DNA of 64,000 bases, taken from positions 1-64,000 of the forward strand of contig JAGBIJ010000020.1 of the NCBI GenBank assembly GCA_017935045.1, written 5' to 3'. The stretch is from Muribaculaceae bacterium. Its GTDB lineage: Bacteria; Bacteroidota; Bacteroidia; Bacteroidales; Muribaculaceae. The first letter of the stretch is position 1; every line of letters starts with the position of its first letter. The notes beneath the pieces were generated by a model. That model ran no database searches and was not told where the DNA came from. It saw nothing but the letters and a program-made list of their open reading frames with translations. The position numbers were made by a program, and so were the translations under genes. Of the stretch, positions 26,059-35,490 are shown in pieces.

Positions 26059-27693
26059 ATGAAAAGCGAATTAATAGTAGACGTACAACAAAAGGAGATT
26101 TCCACAGCGTTGCTTGAAGATTCCCGTCTGGTATCGCTCCAGAAGGAGAGCCGTAATATAGCATACGCCGTTGGAGACCTCTATCTGGCTAAAGTCCACA
26201 AGCTTATGCCGGGTCTGAACGCCGCATTCATCAATGTGGGCTACGAAAAAGACGCTTTTCTTCATTACCTCGATTTAGGCACCCGCTTCAACGCGTATGC
26301 CAAATACCTTGAAGCCGCTTTCGCGGACCCCAGAAAGGTACCCGATATCGCCGAGTATTACAAGACTCCCGACATTCCCAAAACCGGAACTATCTCCGAT
26401 GTGCTCGAGGCCGGCCGCACTCTGCTCGTCCAGATTGCCAAAGAGCCTATCAGCTCCAAGGGGCCGCGCCTTACCACAGAACTGTCGTTTACCGGCAGAT
26501 ATATGATTCTCATACCCTTTACCGACAAAATCAATGTCTCGCAGAAGATAAAGAGTACAGAGGAAAAACTGAGGCTGCGGCAACTCATATCATCCATCAA
26601 GCCCAAAGGCTTCGGTGTGATAATCCGCACTTCCGCCGAAGGAAGGCGCGTAGCCGACCTCAACAACGAACTCCGTTCTCTGGTCAAGGCATGGGAAGAA
26701 TCCATAGCGAAACTGCAGCGCAGCGCAGCGCCCGCTCTGATTTATGAAGAGGAGACGCGTGCCGTATCTCTGATACGCGATATATTCAGCACATCGTTTG
26801 AGAACATCCATGTCAACGACGCCGAAACCTTTACCCAGATACAGAATTATGTGGCGATGATCGCGCCGGAGATGAAGGACATCGTGAAGCTATACTCAAA
26901 GGATACTCCGATATTCGACAGCTTCGGCATCACACGTCAGATCAAGAGCAGTTTCGGCAAAACAGTTTCCTTCAAAAGCGGAGCATACATCATAATCGAG
27001 CACACTGAAGCCCTGCATGTCATAGACGTCAACTCCGGCAATCGCTCAAAAGCCGGAAACGACCAGGAGACCAATGCGCTCGACGTCAACCTCAAGGCAG
27101 CTGACGAAATAGCCAGGCAGTTGCGTCTGCGCGACATGGGCGGAATAATAGTGGTAGACTTTATCGACATGTCGAAAGCCGAACACAGACAGGCCCTGTA
27201 TGATCACATGAAAGAAATCATGGCCACCGACCGCGCACGCCATAATATACTGCCGCTCAGCAAATTCGGCCTGATGCAGATTACGCGCCAACGCGTAAGG
27301 CCCGCCCTCGACATCCCTACGGCTGAATCCTGTCCCTCATGCTACGGCAAAGGAGAGATACAGCCCTCGCTGCTCTTTACCGACAAACTGCAGGAAAAGT
27401 TAGACTGGCTCGTCAACGAAATGGGTATCAGCAATTTCAAGATGTATATCCATCCTTTCGTCGACGCATATATCAAGAAAGGGCTCTTCTCCATCTATTC
27501 CAAATGGCGCAGGACGTTCGGCCGCAAATTCAAAATCATAGCCGACGAAAGCCTGGCTTATCTGCAATACAAAGTCATAGACTCCAGCGGAAAAGAAATA
27601 GATCTTAAGGAGGAGAAAGATATCAGCAGCTCCAATCAGAGTAAAAAACGCTCTAAAGCCAAGAATCGAAGTAAAGAAGAAAACAATGACTGA
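26059..27693 (+). CDS. rng: Ribonuclease E/G family endoribonuclease
   Basis: 544 residues from ATG 26059 (MKSELIVDVQQKEIS). An ATG 37 codons upstream is in frame, but that stretch is the structured leader and does not resemble the family. Landmarks: S1-like region with GDLYLAKVHKLMPGLNAAFINVGYEKDAFLHY, the DNase I-like catalytic site with VIDVNSGNRS and GGIIVVDFIDM (two Mg-binding Asp), and the Zn-link motif CPSCYGKG. The basic C-terminal tail (KKRSKAKNRSK) is short, so there is no long degradosome scaffold. It processes rRNA and turns over mRNA. Confidence 0.92.
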   Translation: MKSELIVDVQQKEISTALLEDSRLVSLQKESRNIAYAVGDLYLAKVHKLMPGLNAAFINVGYEKDAFLHYLDLGTRFNAYAKYLEAAFADPRKVPDIAEYYKTPDIPKTGTISDVLEAGRTLLVQIAKEPISSKGPRLTTELSFTGRYMILIPFTDKINVSQKIKSTEEKLRLRQLISSIKPKGFGVIIRTSAEGRRVADLNNELRSLVKAWEESIAKLQRSAAPALIYEEETRAVSLIRDIFSTSFENIHVNDAETFTQIQNYVAMIAPEMKDIVKLYSKDTPIFDSFGITRQIKSSFGKTVSFKSGAYIIIEHTEALHVIDVNSGNRSKAGNDQETNALDVNLKAADEIARQLRLRDMGGIIVVDFIDMSKAEHRQALYDHMKEIMATDRARHNILPLSKFGLMQITRQRVRPALDIPTAESCPSCYGKGEIQPSLLFTDKLQEKLDWLVNEMGISNFKMYIHPFVDAYIKKGLFSIYSKWRRTFGRKFKIIADESLAYLQYKVIDSSGKEIDLKEEKDISSSNQSKKRSKAKNRSKEENND

Positions 27694-27718
27694 CCCAGGT
27701 CAGCATGTCTTACCTACA

Positions 27719-27758
27719 CAAAATCCGGTTTTTCCATTGGAAAACCCGGATTTTTTAT
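27719..27758 (+). terminator. Intrinsic terminator of rng
   Basis: AAATCCGG and TTTTCC pair with GGAAAA and CCGGATTT, followed by TTTTT. It begins about 25 nt after the stop. Confidence 0.85.
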
Positions 27759-27790
27759 GTCCGGACAGCCGCAGTATCGCATTATTTTTG

Positions 27791-27800
27791 TAACTTTGCA
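27791..27800 (+). promoter_or_regulatory. -7 element upstream of the DUF4494 gene
   Basis: TAACTTTGCA is an exact TAnnTTTGC match about 55 nt before the start at 27854. No clear TTG is seen at the expected -33 distance. Confidence 0.45.
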
Positions 27801-27853
27801 TGAAATGCCGTTATTGCGGCAAGCAATAGAAATCTGTAATACCTGTTTATAAT

Positions 27854-28300
27854 ATGGCACTATGGTTTGAATGTAAAGTAAAGTTCGACAAAGTTCAGGA
27901 AAACGGCTCCGTCAAGAAAGTCAAAGAGCCCTATCTGGTAGACGCCCTGTCCTTTACTGAAGCTGAAGCCCGCATCATAGAAATGATTACTCCCTACATC
28001 AGCGGAGAGTTTACCATCTCAGCTGTGAAGAAAACCCGAATCTCCGAAATTTTCTGGGACGAATCCGGCGACCGCTACTATATGGTCAAAGTCATGTTTA
28101 TAACAATCGATGAAAAAACCGCAGTAGAAAAAAAATCCGCCTCATTCATTCTGGTACAAGCTTCGGATTTCAGCAACGCGCTTGAAAACTTTGAAAAAGG
28201 CATGAAAGACACGATGGCTGACTACGAGATAGCCTCCATAACCGAGACACCTATTATGGATGTATTCCCTCTTAACGCCACAGCAGACAACAAAGAATAA
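27854..28300 (+). CDS. DUF4494 protein
   Basis: 148 residues starting MALWFECKVKFDKVQENG, with EPYLVDALSFTEAEARI, ISEIFWDESGDRYYMVKVMF and a C-terminal acidic tail. This matches DUF4494, a small family found almost only in Bacteroidota, of unknown function. The stop TAA and the next gene's ATG share one base (TAATG), so the two are translationally coupled; a link with PLP homeostasis is possible but not shown. Confidence 0.85.
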   Translation: MALWFECKVKFDKVQENGSVKKVKEPYLVDALSFTEAEARIIEMITPYISGEFTISAVKKTRISEIFWDESGDRYYMVKVMFITIDEKTAVEKKSASFILVQASDFSNALENFEKGMKDTMADYEIASITETPIMDVFPLNATADNKE

Positions 28301-28971
28301 TGGAACAAATAGGCCGACACATAGCCGAACTGCACGAAGCTCTCGCAGACTCCGGCGCCGAACTGGTAGCCGTATCCAAATTCCATCCTGTCGATGCGCT
28401 GAAGGAGGCATACGATGCCGGCCAGCGCATATTCGGCGAAAGCCGTGTGCAGGAATTGCTTACAAAAATCCCGCAGATGCCCGCAGACACCCGCTGGCAC
28501 TTCATCGGCCATCTGCAGACCAACAAAGTGCGGTCTATCACAGGCAAGACAGCCTTGATAGAAAGCGTAGACTCGCTGCGTCTGCTCGAACTGATAGACC
28601 GCGAAGCCGAGAGAGCCGGCACCGTGACACGCGTCTTGATGCAGGTACACGTCGCACGCGAAGAGACAAAAACCGGCTTCGCGCCCGACGAACTGCTTGA
28701 CTATTTCCGCACACGCGGCTACGAGTCACTCCGCGCCACACACATCTGCGGAATCATGGGCATGGCATCGAATACCGATGATCAGCAACGCATAATCCGC
28801 GATTTTCAGGCCATCAGAGATACTTTCGACACCATACGCCGGATGTGTCCCGACCTTCGCGGATTCGACACCGTCAGCATGGGGATGAGCGGCGACTGGC
28901 AGACTGCCGTCAGATGCGGAAGCACACTCGTACGAATCGGAACAGCCATCTTTGGCCCGCGAGAATACTGA
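28300..28971 (+). CDS. YggS/PLPBP family pyridoxal phosphate homeostasis protein
   Basis: 223 residues of the alanine-racemase-like TIM barrel fold. LVAVSKFHPVDALKEAYDAG supplies the PLP-binding lysine, then FGESRVQELLTK, WHFIGHLQTNK, MGMSGDWQTAVRCGSTLVRIGTAIFG. Proteins of this family bind PLP without enzymatic activity and balance free PLP and amino/keto acid pools. One-base overlap with the DUF4494 gene. Confidence 0.93.
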   Translation: MEQIGRHIAELHEALADSGAELVAVSKFHPVDALKEAYDAGQRIFGESRVQELLTKIPQMPADTRWHFIGHLQTNKVRSITGKTALIESVDSLRLLELIDREAERAGTVTRVLMQVHVAREETKTGFAPDELLDYFRTRGYESLRATHICGIMGMASNTDDQQRIIRDFQAIRDTFDTIRRMCPDLRGFDTVSMGMSGDWQTAVRCGSTLVRIGTAIFGPREY

Positions 28972-29015
28972 CACCCGTAAAGTTTCAAAAATACACACCT
29001 AACCACTCTTTAATT

Positions 29016-30395
29016 ATGAATAGCAACACGCCTCAATCCCGGCAAAGCGCACACAAGACCAACATAATGGCCATCGTAGTCATGTTCTTCCTGTTCGCAA
29101 TGATCTCATTTGTGACCAATCTCGCGGCCCCGCTCGGCACAATCTGGAAAAACCATTACGAATGGTCGGGCATGCTCGGCAATCTGATGAACTTCCTCGC
29201 CTACCTGTTCATGGGTATCCCTGCCGGCAATCTGCTGGTCCGCATAGGCTACAAGAAGACATCGCTCTGGGCTATGGCCATCGGCTTCATCGGTCTGGGT
29301 CTGCAATACCTGTCGAGCCAGACAGGCGCCGATACCGGCGTCTTTACCGTAGACGGGCAGCCAATCATGCTTAACTTCATCATCTACCTTACCGGCGCTT
29401 TCGTATGCGGCTTCTGCGTCTGCATGCTCAACACTGTGGTCAATCCTATGCTGACAGTACTGGGAGGCGGAGGCAAAAAAGGCAACCAGCTGCTCCAGAC
29501 CGGAGGCTCCATCAACTCTCTTTCCGGTACGCTGACACCTATCTTCGTCGGTATGCTCATAGGCACCGTGACCAAAAACACCACTCTCGGAGATGTCACT
29601 CCCCTGCTCTGGATAGCCATGGGCGTCTTCGCGCTCTCTTTCGCCATAATCTGCATGGTACGCATACCCGAGCCCCACATGCGTAAAGCCGGGGCAAAAA
29701 AGGTCAAAGACGCCTACAGCCCCTGGAGTTTCCGCCACACTCTGCTCGGCGTAATAGGCATTTTTTTCTATGTCGGAATAGAAGTCGGTATTCCCGGCGT
29801 GCTAATATTCTATCTTTCAGACAGCGCCGTGTCAGGCATTACCACCAATGCAGCCGCCGTGGCCACAGCCGTAGCAGCCGTATACTGGCTTCTGATGCTC
29901 GTAGGACGCATCATCTCCAGTGTAATCTCCGGCTCCGTATCAAGCCGGGCTCAGCTGATTTTCGCATCCACACTTGCAATCGTGCTTATTGTGCTTGCCA
30001 TATACATGCCCGTATCCATGAAAATCAGCATGCCCGCCTATAGCGTGGAAGACGGCTTCACTACCGCCCAGGTGCCCATCAGCGCCCTGTTCCTGGTACT
30101 GACCGGCCTGTGTACTTCCGTCATGTGGGGAGGCATCTTCAACCTCGCCGTCGAAGGTCTCGGCAAATATACGGCTCAGGCCTCAGGTATCTTCATGATG
30201 ATGGTGGTAGGCGGCGGTATCGTACCGTTGCTTCAGAACTGGATTGCCACCAATTACTCATACATGGGGTCATATTGGCTGATCGCCCTGCTGCTGGTCT
30301 ACCTGCTGTATTATGGCATTTTCGGCTGCAAGAATGTAAACAAAAACATTCCCGTAGACCTGGAAGACAACCGTGATTTTGCCCTTGATCAATAA
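29016..30395 (+). CDS. MFS sugar transporter (FHS/FucP-like)
   Basis: 459 residues from ATG 29016; an open frame upstream overlaps the PLPBP gene and was not used. About 12 membrane helices. The stretch NQLLQTGGSINSLSGTLTPIFVGMLIG and the N-terminal MFFLFAMISFVTNLAAPLG resemble the fucose:H+ symporter group of the major facilitator superfamily. Substrate is probably a hexose or related sugar but cannot be fixed by reading. A hairpin follows the stop. Confidence 0.82.
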   Translation: MNSNTPQSRQSAHKTNIMAIVVMFFLFAMISFVTNLAAPLGTIWKNHYEWSGMLGNLMNFLAYLFMGIPAGNLLVRIGYKKTSLWAMAIGFIGLGLQYLSSQTGADTGVFTVDGQPIMLNFIIYLTGAFVCGFCVCMLNTVVNPMLTVLGGGGKKGNQLLQTGGSINSLSGTLTPIFVGMLIGTVTKNTTLGDVTPLLWIAMGVFALSFAIICMVRIPEPHMRKAGAKKVKDAYSPWSFRHTLLGVIGIFFYVGIEVGIPGVLIFYLSDSAVSGITTNAAAVATAVAAVYWLLMLVGRIISSVISGSVSSRAQLIFASTLAIVLIVLAIYMPVSMKISMPAYSVEDGFTTAQVPISALFLVLTGLCTSVMWGGIFNLAVEGLGKYTAQASGIFMMMVVGGGIVPLLQNWIATNYSYMGSYWLIALLLVYLLYYGIFGCKNVNKNIPVDLEDNRDFALDQ

Positions 30396-30403
30396 AAAAT
30401 CAT

Positions 30404-30427
30404 TGACCGCCTGAAAAAAGGCGGTCA
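30404..30427. terminator. Possible terminator after the MFS gene
   Basis: Perfect 8-bp stem TGACCGCC/GGCGGTCA with an A-rich loop, 8 nt after the stop; no T-run follows on the plus strand. Confidence 0.45.
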
Positions 30428-30431
30428 GAAA

Positions 30432-30464
30432 TTGCCCGTATTAGGCTCATTATTGCTAACTTTG
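30432..30464 (+). promoter_or_regulatory. Promoter of transketolase
   Basis: TTG at 30432-30434 and TAACTTTG at 30457-30464, spacing 22 bp. Leader about 85 nt. Confidence 0.5.
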
Positions 30465-30558
30465 TAGCGGTAATGGGCCTCTTACCTTTTTACGGCCTGT
30501 CATTTTGCTTCGGCACTAACCTATTACCTGAACAACATAACAAAAATTTACTTCAACA

Positions 30559-32580
30559 ATGGATTCTATCCTGATGAAACGTGCAGCTGACAACATGCGT
30601 GTCCTCACGGCTGCGATGGTGGAAAAAGCTAAGTCCGGTCATCCCGGAGGTGCCATGGGAGGCGCCGATTTCACCAATCTTCTGTTCTCCCGATTCCTCA
30701 ACTATGACCCGGAGCATCCCCTCTGGATAGCGCGTGACCGTTTCTTCCTTGATCCCGGCCACATGTCGCCCATGCTGTACAGCGTACTCGCTCTCAGCGG
30801 AAAATTCACAATGGAGGAACTCCAGCAATTCCGCCAGTGGGGCAGCGTGACGCCGGGCCACCCCGAACTGTGCCCCGAACGCGGCATAGAGAACGGATCC
30901 GGCCCCCTCGGTCAAGGCCACGTCATGGCCGTAGGCTGCGCAATCGCAGAGAGATTCCTTGCCGCCCGTTTCGGCGAGGTCGTAGCCCACAAGACATACG
31001 CATTCATCTCTGACGGAGGTATTCAGGAAGAGATTTCCCAGGGCGCAGGACGCATAGCAGGATATCTGGGACTGCATAACCTGATTATGTTCTACGACGC
31101 CAACGACGTGCAGCTCTCTACAAAGGTAAACGAGGTGACCGCCGAAGACACCGCAGCCAAATACCGCGCCTGGAACTGGAATGTACTGGAAGTCGACGGC
31201 TCCGATGTCGAAGCCATGGCTGGCGCTCTTGAAATCGCTATAGCGGAAAAACACCGCCCCACACTGATTATCGGCCATACCACTATGGCCAAAAGCTGTG
31301 TGACCGCCGACGGCGCCAGCTGCGAAGGCTGGGTAAGCACCCACGGCCAGCCCCTGAGCAAAGCCGGAGTGGATGTATCCCGCACCATACAGGGCCTGGG
31401 TGGCGATCCCGAGAACCCGTGGCAGATATTCGATGACGTGGCAGCCTTGTACGCCGAACGCAGAAACGAACTCATAGCCTATGCCGCCGCCCGCCGCGAA
31501 CGGGAAAAAGAATGGGCACGCAGCAATCCGGAAGACGCCCGGCTGCTTGCATCTTACATCAAAGGCGAACTCCCCTGCATAGACTGGAATACCATAGTCT
31601 GCAAACCCGACGTAGCTACCCGCACCGCATCGGCCAGCGTACTGTCGGCCCTTGCCGAACACGTAGGCAACATGATAGTGTCCAGCGCCGACCTCGCCAA
31701 CTCCGACAAGACCGACGCCTTCCTCAAGAAGACGCGCGCCATGGTTCACGGCGACTTGGGAGGCGGATTCCTGCATGCCGGCGTAGCCGAGCTGACCATG
31801 GCCTCCATCATGAACGGCATAGCCCTGCACGGCGGCCTCATCGCCGCATGCGGCACTTTCTTCGTATTCTCCGACTACATGAAGCCGGCGATCCGTATGT
31901 CGGCATTGATGGAGCTGCCCGTAAAATATATCTTCACACACGATGCCTTCCGCGTAGGCGAAGACGGCCCCACCCATCAGCCCGTAGAGCATGAAGCCCA
32001 GATACGCCTGCTTGAGCAGATGGACAATCTTTCGGGAAAGCCCTCAATACTGGTAATGCGCCCTGCCGACGCAGCCGAGACAGTGGCCTGCTGGAAGATG
32101 GCTATGGAAAACAAGGATTGCCCCTCCGTACTGATTCTTACACGCCAGGATGTCAGCGACCTGCCGGGCAAGAACCGTGCCGCAGAGGCAGCTCAGGCTT
32201 CGCGCGGAGGTTATGTGGTGACAGACGCCACCGATCCGAAAGCCATACTCGTAGCCAACGGCAGCGAAGTGAGCCTGCTGTGTGAGGTGGCCCGTCGCCT
32301 GAGCGAAGAAGGTATCGGCGTGCGTGTGGTATCGGTACCCTCCATCGGACTGTTCATGCGTCAGGACGTCGGCTACCGCAACTCTGTCATCCCCGACGGC
32401 GTGAAAATATTCGGTCTGACCGCAGGTGTGCCCTCCACGCTGCTACCCCTGATGAAAGGCGACTACCGGATATACGGCATGGAGCGCTTCGGCTCGTCAG
32501 CGCCCTACAAGGTACTCGATGAGAAATTCGGCTACACCGCAGACAATATCCTTAACCGAATTAAACATTTTTTAGCATAA
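30559..32580 (+). CDS. tkt: Transketolase
   Basis: 673 residues. KSGHPGGAMGGADF near residue 23 and GSGPLGQGHVMAVGCAIAERF (TPP domain), ISDGGIQEEISQG with the GDG-like cofactor motif as SDGG, the pyrimidine domain with HAGVAELTMASIMNGIALHGG (activating Glu), and DAFRVGEDGPTHQPVEH. It exchanges two-carbon ketol units in the non-oxidative pentose phosphate pathway, cytoplasmic. Single gene with its own promoter. Length agrees with the family. Confidence 0.94.
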   Translation: MDSILMKRAADNMRVLTAAMVEKAKSGHPGGAMGGADFTNLLFSRFLNYDPEHPLWIARDRFFLDPGHMSPMLYSVLALSGKFTMEELQQFRQWGSVTPGHPELCPERGIENGSGPLGQGHVMAVGCAIAERFLAARFGEVVAHKTYAFISDGGIQEEISQGAGRIAGYLGLHNLIMFYDANDVQLSTKVNEVTAEDTAAKYRAWNWNVLEVDGSDVEAMAGALEIAIAEKHRPTLIIGHTTMAKSCVTADGASCEGWVSTHGQPLSKAGVDVSRTIQGLGGDPENPWQIFDDVAALYAERRNELIAYAAARREREKEWARSNPEDARLLASYIKGELPCIDWNTIVCKPDVATRTASASVLSALAEHVGNMIVSSADLANSDKTDAFLKKTRAMVHGDLGGGFLHAGVAELTMASIMNGIALHGGLIAACGTFFVFSDYMKPAIRMSALMELPVKYIFTHDAFRVGEDGPTHQPVEHEAQIRLLEQMDNLSGKPSILVMRPADAAETVACWKMAMENKDCPSVLILTRQDVSDLPGKNRAAEAAQASRGGYVVTDATDPKAILVANGSEVSLLCEVARRLSEEGIGVRVVSVPSIGLFMRQDVGYRNSVIPDGVKIFGLTAGVPSTLLPLMKGDYRIYGMERFGSSAPYKVLDEKFGYTADNILNRIKHFLA

Positions 32581-32584
32581 AATG

Positions 32585-32615
32585 TTGTAATATCGTGAAA
32601 AAGTTGTAATTTTGC
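32585..32615 (+). promoter_or_regulatory. Strong promoter of the OmpA-family gene
   Basis: TTG at 32585-32587, 19-bp spacing, TAATTTTGC at 32607-32615. Leader about 80 nt. An ideal match to the phylum consensus, as expected for an abundant outer membrane protein. Confidence 0.75.
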
Positions 32616-32699
32616 AGACTGATTCGCGTCCATGCGACGGGATTACGCAAATATATAACTACGGAATTATAAATATAACATTAAGTATATCTGTTAATT

Positions 32700-33926
32700 A
32701 TGAAGAAAGTAGCTTTATTCGCACTTGGATGTGCAACTATCTTCGGTGCTTCCAACATCCACGCACAGGAGGTCAGCTACGTTGAAGACTGCAGCCAGGG
32801 TCTTACAGTCAACCCGATGAAGTCCAACTGGTTCATCACAGCCCAGGGCGGTGGCAACGTTCTGTTCTCCAACCACGATACTGAAGCAAAATTCAAAAAC
32901 CGTATCGGCGCTACAGCCGGTATCTACGCAGGCAAGTGGTTCACTCCCGTTTGGGGATTCCGGCTCGGCGTGAGCGGCATGATTCTCCGTGGTGCCACTA
33001 ACAATGACGGCGCTTTCTGCGACCCCCACAGCAGTGGATTCTTAGGCAGCACCGGCGAGACGTTCTATGCCGAGCGCTTCGCTGCCCTTGGCCCGAAGGT
33101 AGAACTGATGCTCTCTCTTACCAACTGGCTCTGCGGCTACAACCCCAGCCGTGTCTACAACGGTGTATTGCACGGCGGCGGCGGCGGATACTGGACATTC
33201 AGCCACAAAGCCGAAGACCACGCATGGCACAACGCACACAACCGTACGCTCTACGCCAACGTCGGCTTCCAGAACAATTTCTCCCTTAACAAGCACATCG
33301 ACCTCTTCCTGGATGTCGAGGCTGCAATAATGGATCTCTCTTTGTTCGACAAAATGACTGACAAAAAGTGGAACAAAAATATGACTGGTGTCGTATCCGC
33401 AGAGATCGGTATCACTTACAAGTTCAACAAGACAGAATGGAGCTGCCCTGTTACAGCCGTATGCCCCACTTGGAAATACACCGATGCCGAGGGTGACGCT
33501 CTCGTAGCCCGTCTGGCCAACGCCGACAACCGCATCAAGGATCTGCAGCGTCAGCTTGACGATTGCCTCAACCGTCCGCAGAAAGACTGCGAGTGCGTGA
33601 ACGCTCTGGCCACTATCTACTACCCCATCAACGTCTCCACTCTGTCCAGCCGCGAGGTTACTCTGGTACAGTCCATAGCCCGCACAATGAAGGCTAACCC
33701 CGATAAGAAATACATTCTTACCGGCTGGGCCGACAACTACACCGGCAACGATGTCATCAATACCCGTCTGCGCAACGAGCGTGTAAACGGCGTTAAGGCT
33801 TGCCTGCTCAATGCCGGCGTACCTGAAAGCCAGATTCAGACCCGCATTGATGCCAACAACCTTACCGACTTCGGTATCAAGGGTGCCCAGTTTGACCGTG
33901 CGGTAACCATCATCGAAGCTAACTAA
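32700..33926 (+). CDS. OmpA family outer membrane protein
   Basis: 408 residues with signal peptide (FALGCATIFGASNIHA). Residues about 40-250 form an eight-stranded barrel-like region rich in Gly and aromatics; a Cys pair region (WSCPVTAVCPTW) links to a short coiled coil (residues about 270-295, DALVARLANADNRIKDLQRQ) and then the OmpA C-terminal domain. In it, GWADNYTGN keeps the peptidoglycan-binding Asp and RLRNERVNGV the Arg. It tethers the outer membrane to the wall. Strong promoter and strong terminator suggest a highly expressed single gene. Confidence 0.9.
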   Translation: MKKVALFALGCATIFGASNIHAQEVSYVEDCSQGLTVNPMKSNWFITAQGGGNVLFSNHDTEAKFKNRIGATAGIYAGKWFTPVWGFRLGVSGMILRGATNNDGAFCDPHSSGFLGSTGETFYAERFAALGPKVELMLSLTNWLCGYNPSRVYNGVLHGGGGGYWTFSHKAEDHAWHNAHNRTLYANVGFQNNFSLNKHIDLFLDVEAAIMDLSLFDKMTDKKWNKNMTGVVSAEIGITYKFNKTEWSCPVTAVCPTWKYTDAEGDALVARLANADNRIKDLQRQLDDCLNRPQKDCECVNALATIYYPINVSTLSSREVTLVQSIARTMKANPDKKYILTGWADNYTGNDVINTRLRNERVNGVKACLLNAGVPESQIQTRIDANNLTDFGIKGAQFDRAVTIIEAN

Positions 33927-33947
33927 AAAATATTTTCCATCATCTAT

Positions 33948-33980
33948 AAAAAGGCCGTCTTACGCTAAGACGGCCTTTTT
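33948..33980 (+). terminator. Intrinsic terminator of the OmpA-family gene
   Basis: AAAAAGGCCGTCTTA/TAAGACGGCCTTTTT, a 15-bp perfect stem with a 3-nt loop; A-run and T-run make it symmetric. Confidence 0.92.
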
Positions 33981-34042
33981 CACATAGTTACACCCGGCTT
34001 CGGAGCCCGGCCGAAAAAATATGAAAAAAAGTTGCTGAAAAA

Positions 34043-34075
34043 TTTGGCCAGTCCGAAAAAAAGCAGTAATTTTGC
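34043..34075 (+). promoter_or_regulatory. Promoter of tRNA-Glu
   Basis: TTTGG at 34043-34047, 19 bp, TAATTTTGC at 34067-34075; about 43 bp before the mature 5' end. Confidence 0.75.
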
Positions 34076-34118
34076 ATCGTCAAAGAGAAACAAACCGCTC
34101 CTCTCCGAGACAAAAAAT

Positions 34119-34190
34119 GGCGAATTAGTGTAGCGGTTAGCACGCCACCCTCTCACGGTGGAGACTCGGGTTCGAGTCCCGGATTCGCTA
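34119..34190 (+). tRNA. tRNA-Glu, anticodon CTC
   Basis: 72 nt fold as a complete cloverleaf: acceptor GGCGAAT/ATTCGCT (G1-U72 wobble), D-arm GTGT/GCAC, anticodon stem CCACC/GGTGG with loop CTCTCAC (anticodon CTC, reads GAG), T-arm TCGGG/CCCGG with loop TTCGAGT, discriminator A. CCA is not encoded. Own promoter and terminator. Confidence 0.93.
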
Positions 34191-34201
34191 CTAATCACTT
34201 C

Positions 34202-34241
34202 AGACTCAACACTGTCAAGCAGTACGTTGAGTCTTTTTTTT
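34202..34241 (+). terminator. Intrinsic terminator of tRNA-Glu
   Basis: 9-bp stem AGACTCAAC/GTTGAGTCT followed by a run of eight T. Confidence 0.88.
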
Positions 34242-34370
34242 AACAGGATGTATGCCCGCCTCTTTATCTAATACTCCGTCCCGGCAACGCGGCGATGAAG
34301 CATCTGACGCTATCGGCGGTGCCACAACAGATATCTTTTTAAACGTCTCTAAACCGCCACTCACAGCGTT

Positions 34371-35480
34371 ATGCCAGTCACACCACTGATAGATAGACTC
34401 GACGGCCTCGATGCCCGATTTCAGGAAGTAGGCACACTCATCACAGACCCAGGTGTCATAGCTGACCAGAAAAGGTATGTCAGACTGACGAAAGAATACC
34501 ACGACCTGAAGCAGATACTGAAGACCGCTGACGAATACAAGCGCATGATAGCGGCCGCCGAAGAAGCACGCCTTATACTTGAAACTGAAAAAGATGAAGA
34601 TATGCGTCTGCTCGCCCACGATGAGCTTGCCGAGGCGCAAGCCTCCATACCCGCGCTGGAGCAGAAAATCAAGCTGCTGCTCGTACCGGCCGACCCCAAT
34701 GATGTGAAAAACGCTATCGTGGAAATTCGCGGAGGCACCGGAGGAGACGAAGCAGCCCTGTTTGCCGGCGACTTGTTCCGCATGTACCAGAAATTTGCCG
34801 AAATCAAGGGTTGGCAGCTGGCCGTGACGAGCTTCAGCGAAGGAGCGAGCGGCGGATTCAAAGAGATAATCTTCTCCCTGAGCGGCACCGGAGTATACGG
34901 CATTATGAAATATGAAAGCGGCGTACACCGCGTGCAGCGCGTACCAGCCACCGAGACCCAGGGACGTGTCCATACTTCGGCCGCCACCGTAGCTGTTCTG
35001 CCCGAAGCGGAAGAATTTGAAGTGGAGATACACGAAGGAGAGATACGATGGGACACTTTCCGCAGTGGCGGAGCCGGCGGCCAGAACGTCAACAAAGTAG
35101 AATCAGGCGTAAGGCTCCGTTATAACTGGCGGAACCCCAATACCGGCGAAGTAGAAGAAATATTGATTGAGTGTACCGAGACCCGCGACCAGCCGCACAA
35201 CAAGGAGCGCGCTTTGGCGCGCCTGCGTACTTTCATCTATGACCGCGAACACCAGAAATATCTCGATGACATAGCCAGCCGCCGAAAGACGATGGTATCT
35301 ACCGGCGACCGCTCTGCCAAAATACGCACCTACAACTTTCCGCAAGGACGAATCACGGACCACCGTATCGGATATACCATATACAATCTGCAGGCATTTA
35401 TGAACGGCGACATTCAGGACTGCATAGACCATCTTATCGTTGCCGAAAACGCCGAGAAACTCAAGGAAGCCGAATTATAA
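34371..35480 (+). CDS. prfA: Peptide chain release factor 1
   Basis: 369 residues. The stop-codon recognition loop has PAT (residues 192-194, in [16 protein letters not shown]), the RF1 signature for UAA/UAG, and the GGQ motif at 236-238 ([14 protein letters not shown]) that triggers peptidyl-tRNA hydrolysis. Full family length. It ends 10 bp before pyrF on the same strand. It lies just after tRNA-Glu but beyond that gene's terminator. Confidence 0.95.
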   Translation: MPVTPLIDRLDGLDARFQEVGTLITDPGVIADQKRYVRLTKEYHDLKQILKTADEYKRMIAAAEEARLILETEKDEDMRLLAHDELAEAQASIPALEQKIKLLLVPADPNDVKNAIVEIRGGTGGDEAALFAGDLFRMYQKFAEIKGWQLAVTSFSEGASGGFKEIIFSLSGTGVYGIMKYESGVHRVQRVPATETQGRVHTSAATVAVLPEAEEFEVEIHEGEIRWDTFRSGGAGGQNVNKVESGVRLRYNWRNPNTGEVEEILIECTETRDQPHNKERALARLRTFIYDREHQKYLDDIASRRKTMVSTGDRSAKIRTYNFPQGRITDHRIGYTIYNLQAFMNGDIQDCIDHLIVAENAEKLKEAEL

Positions 35481-35490
35481 ACTATATTAT

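Noticed and set aside
30553..31992. 479-codon ORF antisense to transketolase
   Set aside because: Shadow of a long GC-biased gene; Gly/Tyr/His-rich translation without any motif, while the sense frame is a full-length transketolase.
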